From Schistocephalus solidus (Eukaryota > Platyhelminthes > Cestoda > Diphyllobothriidea > Diphyllobothriidae): DNA of 64,000 nucleotides. The notes beneath the pieces were generated by a model. That model was given only the letters and a program-made list of their open reading frames with translations. It did no database searches and had not been told where the DNA came from. Where the stretch lies: contig WEDG01003411.1 in NCBI GenBank assembly GCA_017591395.1, forward strand, positions 186,001 through 250,000, written 5' to 3'. Shown here piece after piece: positions 1-13,900 of the stretch. A program made the position numbers and the translations under genes. The first letter of the stretch is position 1. The number at the start of each line of letters is the position of its first letter.

Positions 1-3000
1 CACTATTGAGCATGGCGTACAACATGGATGCATTATGTTGTCCATGCCACTGAACAACGTCAGTGATGATTGGCAGTAGTTGCATGACGTAATGAAAATG
101 ACGTTTTGCTTTCCGATGTGCCGAATGCAAACCTCGCTTTGTTCATATTTCTTTGATGTGGTCTATAAAGTGAGATACAAATAAATAACGGCTATTATTG
201 TGACTGCGCGATTTTTTGTGTCGAAGTTACACTAGGACGCCAGCTAAACGCATATGACTACGCTGACAATACTGTTTTCCTAGCGGCCAACCGTAATGAT
301 CTACATGCTTGAGTGTCAAGGGGAAGTCCGCTAAACCTGCTGGTTTGTCCAGAAATGATTAGACGAATAGTATTCTGAAGCTGCACTGCCAACGAGAGAT
401 ACTTTACTGGTCTGTATTAATAGTTGATCGTTTGAGGAAGTTGACAACTTCAACTATATAGGAAAGAAGCTGCCACACAAGTGTAAAATAAATGCAACAT
501 TCTAGCCGGTCTCTATGCGCCTTGCTGGGTATTCCCAAGTCTTAACTGTCTGAAAACCGAATGCACTTTCGTGTTGTCATGAAAATCCCAATATACAGGT
601 GATTCATCTATACATATTTCCTGGGTGATTGAAGATGCAGGTCTACGCAAGTTAAATGAGAAAAATTGGCCAGGTGAATTAGATCGTCTAGGATTCCAAT
701 GAGACCGTGCATACGACGACAGCCAGATGATATCACAGACGATCCAAGAAGGACAAATAGACTGGTTTTTGTTTGAACTCGCACCAATTAACTTGATCAA
801 GACACAATAACCTACGCACAAAAAATGTCAAGCGTAGGTTGGACAAGGTTAGTACATTTCCCTAATACTTACTTCCGACAAGGTTGCCCGGTCTTGCCAA
901 TCATCTTTAAGCTGTGCGGCTGTGAGCGGGGCTCGGGCTCCAAGATAAAACGGGAGGAGTATGTCCTATCGGTCCTATCGGTGAGCGATCGGTGAGCATC
1001 CCACTAACAGTTATATTCAAATGTGATATACTCAGTTCTACCTGTGGTGTACGATGAGTACTTATGGCAATATATCGCCTCCGTATTAACGATATCATCC
1101 TACTTGGGAAGTAGTTTGAGTAAAAGAAATCAGCCCTGGAGCCCACCTTCACTGACTTTCATAAGCTTGGTCTGATAAGGAACACAGGGAAACCGAAATG
1201 GTTGCTGCGGTTTCGCGCCGCAGTGTGTTACCTCCTGCGAAATAATGGGCTCGGGCAGTCAGGCGTATTGTCTGTGTCTATTCTACTGTGTTACCACCTG
1301 ACATGTACTGCCGACTATGAATGGTTTTGCGATTCCGCCGTGAAGGTCCAACACAGGATATCGAATTTTAAGTACTAGACCGCGGTCAAAAGTAACTTGA
1401 GCTCTACGCATAGGCAAACTGAGGAAAACCAATGCCTTCAACAACTCCGCTATCAAAAAAATATTTTGATGTGTACAAATCAAATCTCGAATGTGTGACT
1501 GCATCGCTGAAAATTATAGTTACTGACATACTATTCCAGACGGTAAAGAGTGTGCAAAAATATGACCAAAAATCAAGGATTTGAGGGTGCAGTAAGCTAA
1601 CATCCTAGACAAACTACATTCCAAATTTGTCGAAATCAAGCATTTGGGTAAAAAAAGATTTAGTAAACAACTCTGGAGTATCTTTTAAACTCGAAGAGCA
1701 TTACGAAACTGAAAGAGTTGAGCGAGCGGACTGCGGAACATTAACGCAGACCTAGGATGGATATAGTGGAACCGTGTGTTGGTGCAGATAGTCGGTGCCC
1801 TTCCCTCTACTGCCGAATCCGCATATGCACCACACCGCAACTCCGCTCTACAACTTTAGGCCGGTATATTCCATGGCCTACCAGTGCAGCAGCTGACGGC
1901 GCGGCAATCTCCACCGATTTTTTAGCAGACATGCTGGCGTCAAGTAACTACCCAGACGGATCATTCCAATGCCGTTACTATCAGAACTTATCGTTTTCAG
2001 ATATATAAAGAACTTTTTGGTGATATATATATATATATTCACCGTTTAACAATTTTCCTTGCATTTGATAGAGTTATGACATGATAAATAACTCTATTCA
2101 TCACATTCTATGTTAATTATTACAATTTTTTACGTTACCTCATGTGTAGTAACCTCAATGTCATCGGCCACCACAAACTGTAGCTAGTGACAGACTTTAA
2201 AAGTTATGTTCAGTTCCAATCGACCAATATTGGTCGAAACGCGTACGAACGAAAAATTAACGGCCAGCTATTGAGTAAAAAAATAAATAATCAAAACTTC
2301 TGGTTCATAGGACATATTTTAATATTAAATAACTTTTCAACTAACGACAAAACAAGACGTAAGTCAAATTAACGCATCCCAAGCGGTTTCTTGACTAAAT
2401 TATCGACTTGTTCACCCGATTTGCAGCTCAGCTAAAACATATACCCAAATTAACAAGATCAAAGGTTTATTCCACTGCATCTGAGAAGTAAGGCAGTTCT
2501 GTTCGAGTTTGAATACAAAATCATGAAAATATGTGTGAGTGAGATTCATGAATTCGTTTTACCAGGACGTTAGGAGTATCAGGGTGTCGACCAAATTGTT
2601 AATTGGTTTGTTCTTGTATGCAGTGTAAGTTGTCGGATTTCTGTATTGTAATCCTTCAGTTACTTTTAATATTTCGGCGAAATTTGCATTTTCGATACGG
2701 ATTTAATGCCTATCGCATATTTTGACATTTTTTGCTCTTATTCTGATTTATACGAGCTTACTCGTGTACTTTTTGGTACACATTCTTCCATTAATGACGG
2801 ATGAGGCAAACGCTATTATGCATAGCACTTTGGATCAGGCATTATTTTTAAATGTGATGTACTGCGTTAGCGGGCGCACGTATACAAAGCTGGCTTGCAA
2901 ATAATTTGATATGCGCACTTTGACTATTATCGAAATTAAGCTTTCGAAAGTGTTTTTAATTCAGAAAATCAACTTTATAAGAATAATTCTTGAAAGTATA

Positions 3001-4692
3001 TAGTCTACTGTTTTTGGCCGCAAACTGCTGTCACAGATAAAATGTTGATAAAACCTACAACAGTTTCTTACCAAAGTTACATCAGGTGAATATTCAAAAT
3101 TTCAGCAGTCTGAAAGCACCCTTGCAGCACTAAGTCCGGTAAAGGCTCTAATTATTATCTGAGAGAATGGGCTTGATTGGATGTCCGTAAACTATAATGG
3201 GCTTTGTGCTTTAAAGTGGTTCATTGGCAGCTTCCTTTGCAGTTAGTCCAAATCGCATCGCGTCGCGGCTTCTTAATCCCGGTGGGTATCACACATATTT
3301 CTGTAATCTAAAGTAATCAAAGAAAATTCAGTTCATTCTCCTTTATACTACACAGTGATTAGACCTTCAATACCTTATAAAGTCATCTACACTGTACCAT
3401 TTCACAGCACTTTATTGAGAGAATAGGAGTTGTGAGCATTTGAGTATTGCTCTTGCAAGGCAAAATTGGGTGCAACTTGTAGTGCTACAATACAGGTTGG
3501 AAGAGTTTAAGAAGGACCAGAGGATGTACAAATTTTAGCAGAAAAACAAGGCATAAGTTCATCGCTCCGACCCATTTGTTATGAAATTTTGGCAAGGTTC
3601 CTTGTAAAGCTTTCCATGAATATTGATATCAAGACATCTACCTAAAGTGAATTTTCCGGTTTGATCACCCTAATAGAGGAAGGGAAATTCATCACTTGAA
3701 GCCCTGCATGCTGAACGGGCAGTTTAATTAGGTAATATCTGAGGTTGGTTAGGGTGGCGAATTAAAAAGTTGTTACACTCCAGGCCATCAGCAAATCCTT
3801 CCACAATCAGAGATTATTGTAAAAGAGTATATGTTTATAAATGTAAGGATTGTAGTTTTGTATTGTTGATGATTATCCTATGGCAATTCATTGAAATCTT
3901 AAACATTTGTGCACACTGTTATCAAAAATATATAAAGCTGAAGAATAAAACCTGTGGCGAACGTGAAAAAATTTGCTTATTACACATAACGTAATTTCTA
4001 AATCTCACTGTACATCGAGTTGCTTGCACAGAGCATTAATTTCTACTGGTCTGTTTTTTTTTCCATTTAACTGAATGGTAAGTGAGCTTAGACCACATAC
4101 TTCAGATGCTTATAAGTACAATTATATTAGTACTAGTCCCAGATTCCCTACCAAACTGATCGACACCATAGACGAAAATTCGCTAGAGATCTGTCAGACC
4201 AGCGCGTAGGTGGTTGAGCAGATCTCTGCATTACAGCACCAAAACACTACATCAACTGGCTGGGTTTTAAGCCGAAGCCCAGACTTCTACAATTTCTCGG
4301 CCTGTCCTAATTCCAGAGTGGGTGATCATCATGCTGACTGCGTAATTAAACGTATGACCCGCAAAGAAGATATTGGCAGCGACATGGGATTATTAGTAAC
4401 CCGTTGCACAGGTTGCTTATATTCGTGTAAACGGGACTCAAGCAAACATTCAGTCTGACTGGCGTAGTAACAAGGACAATATAGGCACGTGGTATGACAC
4501 ATTACGCATGGATGTTCCTTCTGATTAAGTCAGTCTTTGATTTTATGATTTTGCTGCGCATAGTGGCTTTGGGCCGGTGGGCAAAAGCAGATGATTAAAG
4601 TTCTTATGAACGATTGCTATTGGCATCTCGAGAAACGTAAGGCTGTGCTTTATCAGAGCGAATGAGTGTGTGTCACAGATACGATGGTTTAA
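1..4692. other. Gene-free stretch, no recognised element
   Basis: Only short ORFs (under about 100 codons) lie here, on both strands, with no recognisable domain or convincing splice-bounded exon. A short TA run lies at 2,021-2,037. Around 3,411-3,500 there is a weak resemblance to 50,255-50,345 (both begin with TTTATTGAG), and 3,600-3,650 weakly resembles 43,480-43,530. These are probably decayed copies of a dispersed repeat. I read the rest as intergenic or intronic DNA. Confidence 0.5.
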
Positions 4693-6745
4693 TTGGTGAG
4701 GACCTTTGGAAGACAATCTCGGTTGAAGTTAGTCACAGAAAACCCAAGAATAGAGCCAATTTGGAAAAAAAAACGAAGTAAATCACAAAAAGCAGATAGA
4801 GGACACTCGAAGATGGCTCAAAACATTTGCTACAGTCTACTAACAAAACAACACTTAAGAGCGCTACGGCCTGAAAGTTGTCTAAAAACCGCCAAAACCC
4901 CTACGGTTGACTTAATTGCAGCCCTGGAACCGATATTTATGAGAAAATACACAACTGAATACACAAAACACTCCGTTCGACGCCTTACCTTCCTGTTAAA
5001 GAAGCTCAGCCCGACTTTATTTGTTCAAAGAGTGAATCAGGAGTCATTAACGAAGTGACTAGGGTCGACCAAATTACCACTCTTCCTGCTGATAAGTGAC
5101 AACCAACGGTCATTCAAAACTAACTAAGAATACAACGAAAGAGTCGGACTTTTACTTGATGACAGAGAATGTAACATGCCAACGCAGAATTCACAGGCCA
5201 AAGAAATATGAGGTCGGTTGAATCACTTGCTTACTTCAACCAATCGCCAAAGTGAGATCATGGACAATGTATCGTGCCAAGTAAGCCAGCGGACACTGCA
5301 CTGGCCTGATTCTATTGTCTCCCAAAGATCCACAAGCTATATATTCCACTGCTGGGCATCGTTCCCCTAAAAGGTAGCTCCATCTTCTTAGTTGGCAAAA
5401 CGAATGTGCTCAAATTAAATGTTTCACCACGATGAGTTTACTTTATCAGTCCAATCAACCTCCCAATTCCTTGTAGACCTCTGTGGTTGCAGGAGTCTGT
5501 CGGATTAAATATAACTTCTTTTGACTAGGTATCGTCATTAAAATCAATATCAACGAATGCGGCATAGGAAGTATCGCGAAAGAAACCGGAGAAGGCATAC
5601 AATTAAGTTTACAGCCCGCTCACAATTGAATCTTTACGAGGCTGCTTGAATTTTACCAGATACGTTATTTATCCTTTGCTGGAGAAAATTGTGACCAGAT
5701 CAAGCGTGTTCTAATGGAATCACGGGTCCAGTTTATTGGCAGAACTGGTTAGAAAGGTTAGAAAAGGCTGTTTTCATCTAGCAGGAAACTATATTTTTGC
5801 GCCGTTACGTGAAAAAGGCGTTAACTATTGGCAGGCGGTAAATGGTGCAGAATTTTCATAATCAGCTAAAATCAATCCTCCCGGATACACAAGTTATGAG
5901 GGAGCATGAAAAAAGCAGCAGGTGCACTTCTCTTTAGGCATATTCTCAACTCCGAGCAGGTGACAACGATTAACAGGACGTCAATGCACCAAAAAACTTC
6001 TCAGCTTCTACTGAGGCCATTCGCTGGCTCACTAACGAGGCTGTGAAGCCCGTTACTCTGTGACCTGTTACCGCGGAATGGCTATCAGGTGTTTATAAGC
6101 CGATGCCTACGTGTTCAGTCCTGGAGAACCCCACCGAAAACACCGCCGAGTGCGTAGTATTCTCTGCTATATATAAAAAAAGTTTCAGAGGCAACCAAAT
6201 ACATTGCTGCCAAACTAGGTGTTGGAATAGTCCATCAACCCATAGCTACTATGCGCAGAGAAGACATTAAAATCGAAGACAAGTTGAATCCGAGGGAGTA
6301 GTAATGCGCAGTGTACCATATCTGGTGTCTAAATTATCCTCGTTATTGCATAGGTCAGAGTTAAGGCATGACTGGATCAAGACTACGCAAACATAAGCTG
6401 CCTGTGCAAGAGGAAACGTATAATCACAAGAAGCTGCCCAACCTTCAATAGGGGTCGCGAGTTTAAGTGCGCAGACACCAGGGTGGTCGCCCACGCCGGA
6501 AACAGGACAGACTGAAAATGTTTTGAAGCCTGGGCCTTGGATGAGAACTCAGCAAGTCGATGTAGAGATTGGGCGCAGGAATAGAGAGACCTGCGCAACC
6601 AACTCCACGCTGGCCTAACTGGTCGTTGATTGGCAACCAGTATCTTTAACTGTGACCTGTTTTTACTACTTTTATCACGAATGACTGATTCCTACGTGAG
6701 TTCGAAACCTCAGACAAATAAAACAATGATTCTGTCAATCGATCA
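4693..6745 (+). pseudogene. Decayed Penelope-like element (RT + GIY-YIG remnants)
   Basis: A 121-codon ORF at 4,693-5,058 resembles the region just upstream of the RT core in PLEs, including 'LTKQHLRALRPES' and 'DLIAALEP'. The RT region continues in other frames: 'YNERVGLLLDDRE' near 5,135-5,165, and a damaged 'PKIHKLYIPLLGIVPL' near 5,325-5,372, equivalent to the YGLPKVHK..PLRPIV motif of the intact PLE at 30 kb. The linker before the nuclease is visible at 6,185-6,297 ('LGVGIVHQPIATMRR'). Stops and frameshifts are frequent, so this copy is dead. A hammerhead relic sits at its 3' end (6,669-6,724). Family assignment rests on motif order and on comparison with the intact copy. Confidence 0.65.
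6669..6724 (+). ncRNA. Relic of a PLE 3'-end hammerhead-like motif
   Basis: The string GTGAGTTCGAAAC followed by CTC and AAATAAAA aligns with the better preserved motif at 37,511-37,566 (GAGAGTTCGAAAC, then GTT and GAATAAAA). The TTTTAT strand that would form stem I is also kept at 6,669-6,674. The CUGANGA box is degraded to CTGATTC, so cleavage is not expected. Its position just after the decayed PLE supports reading it as that element's 3' terminus. Confidence 0.35.
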
Positions 6746-9700
6746 GCCTTCTTTCTTGCTCATACACTTGGCCAGAATCTGAACATACATGTCTATAATC
6801 GACGTAAGTTTTTTCTTACCATGGCTGTACCTTTTGAGGAATTTGAAGTTGAGCCTTGTCTGTAATTACTCAATAGAGGGCACCTCAGTTTTATTGGTAG
6901 GTCACACTCGCAATTCACCCGATATGACGCTCAGAGATGTTAAATTATTTTTAATGATCGATTGGTGCAAATAGTTTAGGATACAACGTTCACAAATAAC
7001 TTCGGAAAAGCAAAAATGCTTAAAATCAAATGATTCAGATTTATTATGTTTTGCGATATCTACGAAACGCTCAACTTCTGAATAATTTTTTCTAGGGGCC
7101 CATGCATCGCTGATTTAAATTACTCTAGCATGATTCAACCAATATCTGATTCTGGTTGAAGCAGTTTAATCCTGCAACTAATGTGGTATGTATTTGCCTA
7201 AGCGGATAATTAGCAAAAAATTACCGTATTGTCTACGTGACGAACAGTGTAGTAACGGTTAAGAACTATTGTTTAAAAGACATGGGGAACAGAAATGACC
7301 GGCTTTGGCTTATTTTCTGAAGCTACTCAACTACACGTGGACTCTGGGTTAAGATGACTACAGAATTAAACTCTCGTTGTACAGAAAAGACTGTGGAAGT
7401 AGTGGCAGCGATGAGGAATGCGATGTTAAAGTGACTTTCACATATCTGCAGACAGTGCAGGACCGGTGATTACTATATTGTTTTCGCAAACTACTTCAAA
7501 GATGTCATTGCATTTGGGCCAACCGTAACTGAATAGATTTCCCCTAACTCTACACTTCAGTTACATCACTGAGGAAGCCTTTATCGTCCGTCATTGCAGC
7601 AAACGCCAGGAACAGAGGAAATTCTCCCGCTTGAGCGGGAGAACTCTTACTGAATACTGGCTAATCGTTCTTTCATTTGTTCTAGCAAAACGAATGCTTT
7701 GAAAATAACCTTCTATTGACAGAAGTCTTTAGCTTTCTATAGGTGGATAGATAGATAATTGGTCTAATTGGTCTAATTGGAGTTGCTTTATCCATCTGCT
7801 TTAACCGCAGTAACAGATGCCAAAATTTTAAAAAGGCAAAGCTCTGAATCCGTAGGAAAGCGTTATTTCTTTATTGTCTGTTTCCAGGTCAATAAAGCAC
7901 CGTTTATTGAAGTATCGAAATGGCTGCACCATAGCATAAACGTTAACACGAATCCGTTTCATAGACCATTTTTGCAAATAAAATTAGAACATGTCCAATC
8001 AGAAGAATAAAGCAGGATGTTTGACGTGTTCCAGCCCCTATCTACTACATTCACCTCAAGCGAATTTTATCCTTCCACAGAGATGAAACCTAAATTAGGT
8101 TTGGGCTACGCACCACGGAAACCACTTTAACCTGCACACAATGGCTCTAGACAAATAAAATCCATCTTATATAGTGTCACACATACGTATACGGTCGCAA
8201 ATTTGTGTGGCCTCAAGAACAGCCGTTGTGATGTGACAGTGACTATAAGGATTGAAGGTAACTAAAATTTAATTCCATGCTTTTTTTCTAACGTTGTATC
8301 TTACAGTCCAATACGTATTTCTGCAGGAGGTAAGGCCCTCCACCTTGAACTCGAAATGCAATCTGTCATAGGCCCTCAAATCTAAGGCAGAACAGATATG
8401 ACCATTCGTGTTACAATCAGAATAGGTCGATAAATAAATCCCATCACAAGTACAAAATCAAAGAAATTCCCTCTTATAGTGCAATGTTTCTTCCCACTGA
8501 ATACTGCTTTTTCGCAAGTACAAGCACGCCATATAATAGTAGCGTTATCGTAGGCCATAGAGAGATCCTAGCTACTGCGATCTTCCGACCCGGTCCTTTA
8601 TGGGAGAAGTGGGAACGGCAGATGAGAAGATATTGCATTCGGTACAGAACTGTTAGAAAATAGGTTCGAACAAACTTGCAGCCGGACGAGGGCACAGGTC
8701 CCGTGCAACGCAAGCTTGCGTAACGAGTTTCACAGCGCCTTGAGTGAAGGCACGCCTGACTCGACCCTGAACTTGATTGGCCGGTTCGGAATGGTCGAGA
8801 ACCAGACTGCGTGCAAGCATGCGTGAGAGGCGCAGCGTTGCAGCAGAAGCCCGGAGTAGAGCCACCATGTATTTTTTGCTAACGTTAGATTATGTACAAC
8901 AACAAGAAAAAACAGAAACCACAGACTCGCGTTTTGTTTTATGCTCGACGATGGAAAAGTGTGCAATGCACACCAGAACAATTATCCTTTTTACACCGAA
9001 GTCAAAGCAACAGGATTCTACAGAAGTCTGTGCGGGTGAAACCGGCAATGAAGTCATCCCAGAGCTTTAAAGCCGCTATTTGCTATGGCTATAAATTTCT
9101 TGGAGCATTTTACACAGATGCGCACTATCGACTTCTTAAATTCAAGGACCGTATACACCTTATATAACTTGCTGTCATAGGGGTTTTATAAACCCCTATT
9201 ACCACGCGTCTCATATTAAACGAGCCTGGGGTTTCAGGTATTTTTGTGCTTCACATAACCTACCGTTACCTATTTTTTGTATAAAAGCTGTTCTATAGAG
9301 CGATCTTGAAATACAGTGGATTTTTACGATGGAGGCCTAATAAATAATTCAGTAATGTGTTCAACTTTCTTAAACTGGACTTATAAAGGTTTGAAAATCG
9401 CTGGTATTTGCGCTCAAGTTGTCCGTATTGTTCTGCGTAGTCAAAGCTTAAGACATATTAAAACTTTGAATGGCCCGAGGGTTTTTTGTGTTAATCAATC
9501 CAAGATGGCATCCCCTTGTTCGTTCCGCGTCACAGACGAAGAGAACATTAAAGTGAATAAGACAACGACTGTTAATATAAAACCTTTTAGTTTATATTAC
9601 GCAAAGAAATAAGAGGAATGGTAAAGAAGTAACAAATGCTCAAACGACTTTTGCAGCCAAAAAGAGGGAAGAATAATTCATGCTCGCCAGTTTTTACGAT

Positions 9701-10080
9701 AAAGGCCCCTCCACCAAAATGAAGTTGACCGATCACAGCCTTCAGTATTGATCAACTTAAAAAATGAAGGTTGCTAAGGATGGCAAAGAAATCCCAACAA
9801 GAGAAGAGGACATGAAATAAATGATAATGTTCGTGAGATCGTTAGTATTTTTCAGGTGTCTGACCAAGCAAAATGTTCTTTGTGCAGAAGGACGGTCAAC
9901 AAGACTCGATAAAACATTTACAAAACTGCGGATGAAAAGATAAACGGGGGTAATTCAAGACGGTCTTCACAAAAAAATATAATAATAACGGTTTCAGTAA
10001 GGGAGGAATAATAATTCTGAAGGAGTGTGAAAAAGTGTAGCCAAACAGATCAGACCTCTGCGCTTCCGGTGTCTGCAAAT
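6746..10080. other. Gene-free stretch
   Basis: No recognisable coding region or mobile element. A small tandem duplication of GGTCTAATT lies near 7,759-7,777. At 8,470-9,170 there are overlapping ORFs of 70-97 codons on both strands in slightly GC-richer DNA, with no domain or homology I can name. The interval 9,900-10,080 lies directly downstream of the stop codon of the minus-strand gene and probably holds its 3' UTR. I saw no exact AATAAA on the minus strand there. Confidence 0.4.
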
Positions 10081-10965
10081 TTAAACAGTCTCGTCGTGGT
10101 AGACCTGTGTGGCCATGACAGGACCAGTAAAATACGTCTGTGTACCACTGTCAACTAGGCGACAACAGTTGAGATGCGGCTTTAGAAAGCGAATGACATT
10201 AGAGCAACGCCTCTCCGCAGGGCTGTTATAAAGCGTCTCGTGTTCCTCCTCTTCTCCGTCAACTGTGGCAGCCGTTATGCTTGGTATGTCGGACATTGTA
10301 TTTAAATTCGAATTGGTGCTGGCGTTATCGTCGTCTTCCACCGCTGCTAGTAGCCCTTGTTGTGACGCAACCAGTAACGCTGCCTCTCCCTCTTCTGCCT
10401 CAGATTCCTGATCGGTGTATTGTTTTCTATCCATCGATAAAACTTCCCCTTCTCCCCCTGCGCCCACTGCCGGACTCTGGTGACCGTCGAATAGACGAAC
10501 TACCTTGAAGGAGTCCGCCAACTCCCCGGTATCCACACCAATTTCAGAGAGAAGCTCGTTGAGGTCGTATAAACCACCATGCTCATTTATGTCTTTACCT
10601 TGCACCGAGGATTGCTGCTGCTGCTGCTGCTGCTGCTGTAGCCATGCCTGTTTATTTCGCAGAGATCTGAAGGGCACGTTCTCTTGGACACCGGAATCCG
10701 AATCCCCAAAACTGTCGCTCAGGCTCGCTAGGCTGGAGAGGGAGTTGTCCGATCCTACAACTTTTCCCTCCTCCTTTTGCGTCCGACGTTTCTGCGTCTT
10801 ATCATCGGAAGAGGTGGTTAGGCACGAAGTCTGATGTTCAGATGTCCTGCGGGTGTTAAGTCTCACAGCGGCACAGTCTGTCTCCTTCCAAACCTGTGTA
10901 GCATGCCACTTTGCTCGTGACCCTTTGGGTGCCAGAACAGAGTTGAAAAAGACGGACTCGCCGAC
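10081..10965 (-). CDS. Terminal exon of two-exon winged-helix/OB-fold protein gene
   Basis: This is the 3' exon (294 codons plus stop) of the gene whose 5' exon is at 40,529-39,336. On the minus strand the exon starts right after a pyrimidine-rich acceptor (TTCTCTTAG) at 10,966-10,974, and an in-frame stop lies in that acceptor, so the frame is open only as an exon. Its first residues (VGESVFFN, then KGSRAKWHATQV) complete the OB-fold-like domain that breaks off at the end of exon 1. The rest is low-complexity: Ser/Asp-rich, nine Gln (about residues 508-516 of the joined protein), acidic runs, then a C-terminus with SGTQT (TQT at about 673-675), which fits the dynein light chain LC8 ligand consensus. 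The ORF runs through GTG at 10,866, so no start codon is needed here. Function unknown; an RNA-binding or adaptor role is only an inference. Confidence 0.85.
   Translation of the reverse strand, partial: VGESVFFNSVLAPKGSRAKWHATQVWKETDCAAVRLNTRRTSEHQTSCLTTSSDDKTQKRRTQKEEGKVVGSDNSLSSLASLSDSFGDSDSGVQENVPFRSLRNKQAWLQQQQQQQQQSSVQGKDINEHGGLYDLNELLSEIGVDTGELADSFKVVRLFDGHQSPAVGAGGEGEVLSMDRKQYTDQESEAEEGEAALLVASQQGLLAAVEDDDNASTNSNLNTMSDIPSITAATVDGEEEEHETLYNSPAERRCSNVIRFLKPHLNCCRLVDSGTQTYFTGPVMATQVYHDETV
10612..10638 (-). repeat. CAG/CTG microsatellite encoding polyQ
   Basis: Eight CTG triplets plus TTG on the plus strand read as eight CAG and one CAA codon on the coding strand, giving nine consecutive glutamines inside the terminal exon. 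Confidence 0.95.
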
Positions 10966-13900
10966 CTAAGAGAATATAATTGCTTCGAGTTATTAGAGTG
11001 CTATCAGAGGCAAGACATTTAAAAAAATTGGCAGAGGGGAGAGGGAGCAGGAGGATAGGAAGGCGCCATAAACGGGTCGTGTGTCAATAGCAGTGACTAA
11101 AGACAAACATTTCTTGCGATTATCAAGCAACTTCTGAAAACAGTCATTTAAGTAGTGAGGAGAAATATGATGACTACAACGCCATGAGAGTACGTTGCCA
11201 AACCAGTTCCTGTCAGCTTACATATGAAAAGAGTATAAGTGGGACACGGTTATAAGTAGCTCCGTATTACAGGTGAATTTGCCGTAAAGTCCATCGGGGT
11301 TAAGTGACACTGGAATAGGTCTCCCTGGAGTTTAGCACAAATCCACCTGAGTACTTATTGCCGTGTCCAGCCAAGACATATGACAGCGCTAACAGCAAGC
11401 ATGATTGCGCAGGGACGTAAACAGTGGACGACCGTCAGAAAGACTACTTACTGGGTCACCAATACTAAGTTAATAAGTGATAGTTGTATATAATGAGCAG
11501 GTTTACTACATTGCTGCATAGACAATGAACATCATACTGGACTAAGGGTGTGAATAAATGCAGTGACAATTGGCTAGAGCCTTTTAGCTAGGTTCCGTAT
11601 AAACATTTCAGTTCAAAGCAGGTAATAAATCTGTGGGGTAGAGAGTGTGATACTACTCGTTGACGGTTGTAAGCAACATAAATATTAGTGCAAGACCTTA
11701 AAATATAACACGACCATGAAACCAGCGGTATGTGATGCAGCCTGAGAAACCCTTCACATATGGCTTCAAAATTATTATTTGGGGAGTCATTTATGCTAGA
11801 TTGGCTTCAACAAAATCCGAAAAACTTGACCGCCTCTGGAAACTGTTCTTCACTCTACCATTCCACAGACTTTAAACCTTTGCAATTTAAAATAGCAATG
11901 GTAATGGGACGTGTCACTTTAACGAGTCAGTGAATTTTTTTGAGAACAGAGTACGGAGACGGAAAAAGCTGTCACCCAAACCCAAAGGTAGAGAAAGACC
12001 GTAACATTGGTTAAGTGCATTTTTTTGAAATTTACGTGCAGATCCTAACTGAGGTGAAGAAGCACGAGAAACGAGAATTAAAGGCAGACGCTTTTACGGT
12101 ATTGCATGCCTAGTCATGTCAATATTGAAATGTGCGTCAGCTGTACCAAGTGTTAAAATCAGTGCCAGTTCTCGTCTGAGTGCCGGTGTCAGTAGGTTGT
12201 TACTCCCGAGAAGGATAGCGTTCATCGAACTGCGTAAATTCTGGGACTGCCAATATTATTTCAGTTGATTGTAGTAATTTTTTGCAGCACTCAAAACAAG
12301 GTATTTGAATTAATTTTTTCCCATCTATTCGAGTCTCTTGAAAGGAATACACACTTAAGTGAAAATAGTCACAATTTCGACTATTTGACTCGAATTCGTT
12401 AGAGGTCAAGTTTGTACAAGTTCCAGATTTTTGTTAGGAAGACGAAGTTCCAGATTTTAGGTTAGAGGGTTCCTTCACGACGAGAAGGAGGAGACATCGA
12501 TTTGCCCATGCATGCATTTCTCTGCTTTAATTGGCCCCTTTAAATTGGGCATTTGTATTCACGTGTTTCTGGTCTGCCCCGTTGGTGCGTATAGTCAACG
12601 GGCTAAATTAATGCAATGGGCTCCGACCTGTTTGTGCAATTTGGGTGTGTCAGAGAGGACTTGTAGGGAAGTGGCAGTGACGGTTGCAATCTATGTTACC
12701 CGTGGTCATGTTTATGCGCCATTGTGCGGAAACTCCCTCAACTGCTTACGGGTTTATTCATTAACTGGCTAACGAGAAAGAACCCACGTTGCCTAAAATC
12801 TGGCAAGAAACTCCTGTGGAAAGGCAGACAATTTACTGGATAGGGTGATAAGAATACAGTAACCAGAGTTTTCCTCATAAGTAGGGGCGACGAAAGTTAA
12901 TTTTATGGTTTTACTGCAAAAAATCAAGACATTTCTCATGTCATAAACGGGTTAAGATAAGCAAACTGAGGAGGTGTGCCTACGAAGATTAATAAAATTA
13001 CCCACAGACAGTAAGACCTGGTAAGGAGCAAAGCCTAATAAGAATGAATGTATGAACGGAAATTGTGTCATTAATTTGAGATAGAAACCCACAAGGTGTC
13101 GTTAACCATTGCAAAGGCGTGAAAACAGAAGTCTAGTATGTCATAGAGAAGTTAACATCACAGATTATGAGTCGTATGAGTACAATTACTCAAGTGGGAC
13201 ATCCCTGGCATTTATTTGATCTAGGTTAACAAAATTGGCTAGTAAAAGCGCAGTTTGGATGAGTTAAGAAGTAAAATGAAAATTGAACACCGGAAGGTTA
13301 CGTAAGCAACTATTCCCAAAAATAGCCGGATTGGCTAGAGTCATAGTTCCCACCAGTATCTGTCCGGTTCACAACGTCTCAAAGGAAACAAATTTAGCCT
13401 CAGCTACTCAACCGAAAATTTCACTTTAAACAACCAAAGGATGTCAATCGATTTCAAAAATTACTCAAAATTACTAGACTAGGTGGAAGGATTAATCCTG
13501 GAAAGCCTGGGACTCAGATGAACACCAAGAAGTAAGCGTACACCCATGAACCCCAACCGATAAGTACGTACGCATAAAACTTCAGAGGACAAAAAAAGAG
13601 TTAATCCAAGTGACGATATCTCTTACAGAAAATCCTAAATGCTTATGAAGGGGCCGAACAAATGACTGCAAACTTGTGTGGGAACTTCTGAGTAGGAGTG
13701 TAAGAGGAGTACGGACGAAGGCAAACAGACCGCTGTCAATAATTAAATATCGAATGCACTGACTGCAGCTCGTAAGAAAATCGGTTCGTCAGAAGATCCG
13801 GCTCATGATTGTGAGACGAAGAGCTGACCGGGTAGCAGGCGCCTTTGTTCAGAGACCACGACGTTGACCTCACAGCAAGGGAAACATAGACCTCTGACTA

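Noticed and set aside
8470..9170. Overlapping ORFs up to 97 codons on both strands
   Set aside because: No domain, no splice-bounded exon and no clear advantage of one frame; probably chance in GC-richer DNA.
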